Below are positions 60,914 to 64,000 of a stretch of 64,000 bases of DNA, piece after piece. Every line of letters starts with the position of its first letter. The stretch's first letter is position 1. The notes beneath the pieces were generated by a model. The model was given only the letters and a program-made list of their open reading frames with translations. It was not told the DNA's origin and did not search any database. The DNA lies in contig CAZLOJ010000003.1 in assembly GCA_964561165.1 (NCBI GenBank), positions 14,531-78,530 on the forward strand, written 5' to 3'. The position numbers and the translations under genes are program-made. This stretch comes from IMCC26077 sp964561165 (GTDB taxonomy: Bacteria; Actinomycetota; Actinomycetes; Nanopelagicales; Nanopelagicaceae).

Positions 60914-61172
60914 TTACACCAAGAATCAAAGCGAAACCAAAGAGCAGATCTTCAATGGGTGCGCTCGCTATCCGAATTCCTGTAATGAATTGATCTCGAT
61001 ACATCACGATTTCTCGAGAGGTGAGCCACCAGTTAGTAAGCAACTGAAATGGCAAGATGATTGCATATGAAGTCCAGAATGCGCGGCGCAAAATCATTCG
61101 GCGTCGGGTGATGAATAGGTCAAAAAGAATCGCGACAGGAACCGCCAAAAGTGCAAGCTGGGTGTAGCTCAT
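60849..61172 (-). CDS. crtYd: Lycopene cyclase subunit CrtYd
   Basis: Half of the heterodimeric lycopene beta-cyclase of Actinobacteria. The 107-residue protein has three hydrophobic helices and APIEDLLFGFALILGVISLW, the cyclase-domain motif with acidic residues. It pairs with CrtYc just upstream (4-nt overlap). It lies antisense over the crtB 3' end for 65 nt. Confidence 0.9.
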   Translation of the reverse strand: MSYTQLALLAVPVAILFDLFITRRRMILRRAFWTSYAIILPFQLLTNWWLTSREIVMYRDQFITGIRIASAPIEDLLFGFALILGVISLWIFWGARGVQQERGRTQE

Positions 61173-61510
61173 CGCTCGTCACCAAATTTCCACTTGCTAT
61201 TTGTACGTTTAACCACTCCCACTGCCTCGATGGTCATAATGGCGGCCAACGGCACCACAGTGAAGAAGAGGAATTCCTCGAGCGGAATCCCACCGAATCC
61301 GAATATCCCTAAAATTTGCTCAGCATCGAAGTGCCAATGCCCCCTGCTGATTGCATATAGATCCCAGATAATGAAAACGGCTGCAACTGGAAGAATGCTC
61401 AAGAGCGCTCGTTTGATTCGTCGCAGAACGCCAACCTTGAGGAATATTTCAAGCCAGAACGAACCTACGACGGTGAATGCAATCATCGCAAGGTAACCAA
61501 ACTTGAGCAT
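61169..61510 (-). CDS. crtYc: Lycopene cyclase subunit CrtYc
   Basis: The other half of the heterodimeric cyclase: 113 residues, three helices, with SRGHWHFDAEQILGIFGFGGIPLEEFLFFTVVP carrying the PLEEF motif. The frame extends upstream to 61648, but that part is antisense to the TPP riboswitch. The ATG at 61510 (MLKFGYLAMIAF) gives the normal N-terminus. TAGCAT lies 5 nt before it. Confidence 0.9.
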   Translation of the reverse strand: MLKFGYLAMIAFTVVGSFWLEIFLKVGVLRRIKRALLSILPVAAVFIIWDLYAISRGHWHFDAEQILGIFGFGGIPLEEFLFFTVVPLAAIMTIEAVGVVKRTNSKWKFGDER

Positions 61511-61530
61511 GCCCAATGCTATCCTCTTAG

Positions 61531-61614
61531 GTGCGCGGGAGCCGAGATACGGCTGAGAGGGTGGCTTGCCACCGACCGTTTTCACCAGTCCGGTAATGCG
61601 GATTCGGAAGGAGT
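61531..61614 (+). promoter_or_regulatory. TPP riboswitch (THI element)
   Basis: The conserved aptamer core is visible: GGGAGCC...GGCTGAGA, the perfect P3 stem GGTGGC-TT-GCCACC (61559-61572), ACCAGT, the P5 stem TCCG-GTAAT-GCGGA and the closing GGAAGGA. The 3' end contains the AAGGAG ribosome binding site (61608-61613) of the next gene, so control at translation initiation is likely. TATCCT at 61520-61525 is a possible -10. Confidence 0.9.
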
Positions 61615-61625
61615 AATTGAGATAT

Positions 61626-62213
61626 ATGTTTGATTTAATCCTTTTCACAGCATGGAGCTATCAGGTCTCATTGTTGGAGTTCACCGCGGCAGTCACGTCA
61701 TTGATTGCCGTATACCTGGGAACGACCGGGCGGAAAGTTATGTGGCCCTGGTGGATTGTGAGCTCAGCGCTCTATGCAATCTGGTTTTTTGATGCCAAGT
61801 ATTACGCCTCCGTAGCTACGCAACTCATCTTTGTTGCGTTTGGCGTATGGGGTTTGCTCGCATGGAAGAAAACAGGAGCGCAACCTGCACCACTCTCCCC
61901 CAAGGGTCGAATCATCGTAGTTATTGCCTTCGCCGCTTGTTGGCTCGCTTTCGCCCCCTATTTGAAATCTATAGGAGCAGTTGCAATCTGGAGCGATACC
62001 TTCGGTTTACTCGGAAGTCTGATTGCCCAGGTAATTATGGTGAAGGAGAAGTGGGAAAACTGGGCGCTCTGGTTTGCAGTCGACATCGTGTTAACCATCC
62101 AGTACTTCCGTGGCGGCGCGTACTTCACCTCACTGGTCTATCTCGTCTTTACGGCAATCGCGATTCTCGGTTGGGTACGTTGGTATAAGAATGCAACCCG
62201 CGTTATCAATTGA
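61626..62213 (+). CDS. pnuT: PnuC-family transporter, probably for thiamine (PnuT)
   Basis: A 195-residue membrane protein with seven predicted helices. Family blocks include FTAAVTSLIAVYLGTTGRKVMWPWWIVSSALYAIWFFDAKYYAS, SIGAVAIWSDTFGLLGSLIAQ and WENWALWFAVDIVLTIQYF. PnuC proteins let vitamins diffuse in and are kept one-way by phosphorylation inside. The TPP riboswitch directly upstream indicates thiamine rather than nicotinamide riboside. ATG 61626 is chosen; a TTG at 61617 sits too close to the ribosome binding site. It overlaps the downstream kinase gene by 23 nt. Confidence 0.88.
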   Translation: MFDLILFTAWSYQVSLLEFTAAVTSLIAVYLGTTGRKVMWPWWIVSSALYAIWFFDAKYYASVATQLIFVAFGVWGLLAWKKTGAQPAPLSPKGRIIVVIAFAACWLAFAPYLKSIGAVAIWSDTFGLLGSLIAQVIMVKEKWENWALWFAVDIVLTIQYFRGGAYFTSLVYLVFTAIAILGWVRWYKNATRVIN

Positions 62214-62757
62214 AATCCGTGAACTTCTTGGCGCTACGACTGAGAGCTCATCGCCGATATTCATCGTGATTGATGGTCCTGCCGGAGCAGGTAAGACAAC
62301 GCTTGCTGCTGAAATCATCGAAACCATTGGGATTGGCGAAGTGATTCACTGCGATGATCTCTATAACGGTTGGGATGATGCACTCACTCCTACCCTTGAG
62401 CGAACTATCAGAGAACAAATAATCGCCCCAATATCCGATAAAGCACCAATCCATTATCGAAAGTACAACTGGATTTCGGGAGGTTATGGTCAAGTTATCG
62501 CACTACCTCCAACGCCACTGATCATTCTTGAGGGGGTCGGCTGTGCGCTGTCGAGCGTCACCGAATTCGCAGATCTCTCAATTTGGATTGATATTCCTTT
62601 TGACCTGGGACTTGAACGGGTAGTCAGACGTGATGGAGCTGAGATCCGAAAGGAGATGCTGGTGTGGATCGCGCGCCAAAATGATTTTTTTGCTGAGAAT
62701 AGGAATCGAGAGAATTGCGCAATACACCTTCCCTACGGAGCGCCTGCTCAGCCATAA
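62191..62757 (+). CDS. Uridine-kinase-like P-loop kinase, candidate thiamine kinase
   Basis: A 188-residue NTPase with the Walker A motif GPAGAGKTT (29-37), HCDDLYNGWDD (acidic pair at 55-56, as in uridine kinase/phosphoribulokinase folds), PPTPLIILEGVGCAL, and an arginine-rich lid VVRRDGAEIRKEM. It overlaps the PnuT-like gene by 23 nt and has no promoter of its own, so it is under the TPP riboswitch. A role in phosphorylating imported thiamine is inferred from this alone. Other small-molecule or nucleoside substrates remain possible. Confidence 0.72.
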   Translation: MQPALSIEIRELLGATTESSSPIFIVIDGPAGAGKTTLAAEIIETIGIGEVIHCDDLYNGWDDALTPTLERTIREQIIAPISDKAPIHYRKYNWISGGYGQVIALPPTPLIILEGVGCALSSVTEFADLSIWIDIPFDLGLERVVRRDGAEIRKEMLVWIARQNDFFAENRNRENCAIHLPYGAPAQP

Positions 62758-62770
62758 GGGGCGCTCTTCA

Positions 62771-62776
62771 TAGAAT
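62771..62776 (+). promoter_or_regulatory. Candidate -10 element for the serine/threonine kinase
   Basis: TAGAAT (5 of 6 to TATAAT) lies 6 nt before the GTG, with no Shine-Dalgarno between; transcription probably starts at the start codon. Confidence 0.55.
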
Positions 62777-62782
62777 TTCAGA

Positions 62783-64000
62783 GTGTCGGAGCGAATTGGC
62801 GAACTCATTGATGGGCGCTATCAGATAACTAGCGCCATCTCTCGTGGTGGCATGGCCACGGTCTATTCCGCCATTGATACTCGACTTGATAGAACAGTCG
62901 CTGTCAAAATCATGCACGAAAACCTTGCGCGCGATGAGGAATTTGTCTCGCGTTTTATTCGAGAAGCTAAAGCTGCCGCAGGTTTATCTCATCCCAACCT
63001 AGTTCAAGTCTATGACCAAGGATGGAATCAGGGTGGAGTTCCTGCAGTCTTCCTCGTCATGGAGTACATACCCGGAGCCACGCTGCGCGACCATCTTTTT
63101 GCTGTTGGTCAGCTAGGTCCAAAGGAAGCGTTGGAAATTATCAATCAAGTTCTTTCGGCGCTTACCTACGCTCATCATGGCGGAATCATTCATCGAGATA
63201 TCAAGCCTGAGAACATCATGATTACTGCTGATGGTCGGGCAAAACTTGGCGATTTCGGATTAGCTCGGGCAGTTAGTACCGGAAATACCCTTACCGCTGA
63301 TGCAAATGTGTTGATGGGCACAGTGGCATACCTTGCGCCAGAGCAAGTCCAACGTGGCATCGCTGATGTGAAGAGCGATATCTACTCGCTGGGAATAGTG
63401 CTCTTTGAAATGCTCACGGGCAAGAAACCTTACGAGGGTGACTCCCCTATTCAAATTGCATACCGACACGTACATGATCGCGTACCCGCTCCCTCTACTC
63501 TCAATCACGCGATAACCCGTGATCTCGATTCCTTAGTGCTGCACGCAACAGCGCCAGACCCTGGTTTGCGCTATCAAAACGCCCGAGAATTTCAAGAAGA
63601 TATTCGGAAGTCTTTACTCTTACTCGATCCCAATGAGCAGCAATTGAGTCTGCCACTTGGCATCCCGGAGGAGCTGCGCAGGCCGGTACGAACTGCAAAA
63701 CCCAAGCGCGAGAAATCCCTCGGCGCTAAGGTGAAGGCACAAGAGGCCAAGCCAGAGATGAGTCGTCCGCGAATGAGCAATACCAGTGAGATCAGAAGGA
63801 GAACTTCGCGGAGAGTGCGCCGTAATCGTCTCATCGCGCTAGCTATTGCTGGCATGATTGGTATCGCCGGTTGGTATCAACTCTTTGGCCCGGGTTCACA
63901 GATCGCCATCCCCTCTGTGGTCGGTGGAACGAAGAAAGAGGCCGCGCGCACACTTGAAAAACTTGGCTTTGAGATCACGGTTGCTAAATCTGTTTTCGAT
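62783..64000 (+). CDS. PknB-type serine/threonine protein kinase with PASTA domain (3' end outside)
   Basis: At least 406 residues, continuing past the window. It starts GTG (MSERIGELIDGRYQI) and has the glycine-rich loop SRGGMATVYSA, Lys42 in VAVKIM, catalytic IIHRDIKPENIM and DFG in LGDFGLAR. MGTVAYLAPEQVQ and SDIYSLGIVLFEMLTGKKPYEG follow. A basic juxtamembrane region, one helix (LIALAIAGMIGIAGWY, about nt 63830-63880) and the start of a PASTA repeat (IPSVVGGTKKEAARTLEKLGFEITVAKS) come next. Such kinases sense muropeptides or lipid II and regulate division. Confidence 0.94.
   Translation, partial: MSERIGELIDGRYQITSAISRGGMATVYSAIDTRLDRTVAVKIMHENLARDEEFVSRFIREAKAAAGLSHPNLVQVYDQGWNQGGVPAVFLVMEYIPGATLRDHLFAVGQLGPKEALEIINQVLSALTYAHHGGIIHRDIKPENIMITADGRAKLGDFGLARAVSTGNTLTADANVLMGTVAYLAPEQVQRGIADVKSDIYSLGIVLFEMLTGKKPYEGDSPIQIAYRHVHDRVPAPSTLNHAITRDLDSLVLHATAPDPGLRYQNAREFQEDIRKSLLLLDPNEQQLSLPLGIPEELRRPVRTAKPKREKSLGAKVKAQEAKPEMSRPRMSNTSEIRRRTSRRVRRNRLIALAIAGMIGIAGWYQLFGPGSQIAIPSVVGGTKKEAARTLEKLGFEITVAKSVFD

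Noticed and set aside
61169..61648. crtYc extended to 61648
   Set aside because: The extra 46 codons lie antisense to the TPP riboswitch and resemble no cyclase sequence.
1..64000. CRISPR arrays, insertion sequences, prophage or tRNA/rRNA genes
   Set aside because: No regular direct repeats with spacers, no transposase or integrase reading frames, and no cloverleaf-like sequence were recognised.

Overview
The window is a compact (about 50% GC) stretch of an actinobacterial chromosome, apparently a draft scaffold with two 100-N gaps (18383-18482 and 45605-45704). The actinobacterial assignment rests on seven things: the dcw order without ftsA, DUF3040 between dinB and mraZ, an actinobacterial FtsZ tail (VPDFL), dual-function PriA-type HisA, HGxxPAAW and Trp-operon membrane proteins, split lycopene cyclase CrtYc/CrtYd, and a TCGAAC-N4-GTTCGA SOS box. 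MurE carries the DNPR motif of meso-diaminopimelate ligases. Dense 1-4 nt overlaps, convergent genes with overlapping 3' ends and several apparently leaderless genes point to a streamlined, perhaps aquatic, small-genome lineage. A Nanopelagicales/acI-like origin is a guess, not shown.

1-18.5 kb (minus strand) is one long run: a TraR/DksA zinc-finger protein, lspA, rluD, dnaE, hisD-C-B-H, priA, hisF-I, trpE, two small membrane proteins, trpC-B-A, a MauE/DoxX and DsbA-like redox pair, lgt and the start of a VIT1-family transporter. ileS (18.5-21.7 kb) is on the plus strand. 21.7-38.9 kb (minus) is the dcw cluster from mraZ to yggT, with a MraZ operator at its head and no wag31/divIVA at the usual place after yggT.

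39-45.4 kb holds a flavin reductase, an NAD(P)HX dehydratase, DUF3040, dinB and dnaE2, the last two forming a translesion-synthesis operon under an SOS box. 45.5-50.5 kb holds a gapped KduD-like dehydrogenase, DoxX, a TauE/SafE exporter, and an unusual two-module membrane histidine kinase divergent from a LuxR-type regulator. 50.5-51.9 kb has YbaK and an alpha/beta hydrolase.

51.9-61.5 kb is a carotenoid locus: a CrtA-like monooxygenase, CruF, CruG and a CrtD-like desaturase, then crtE, crtI, crtB and crtYc/crtYd, with a CDP-alcohol phosphatidyltransferase and metF in the middle. The expected product is a glycosylated, oxygenated, monocyclic carotenoid. 61.5-62.8 kb is a thiamine-salvage candidate: a TPP riboswitch before a PnuC/PnuT-type transporter overlapped by a small P-loop kinase. 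The window ends inside a PknB-type serine/threonine kinase with a PASTA domain.
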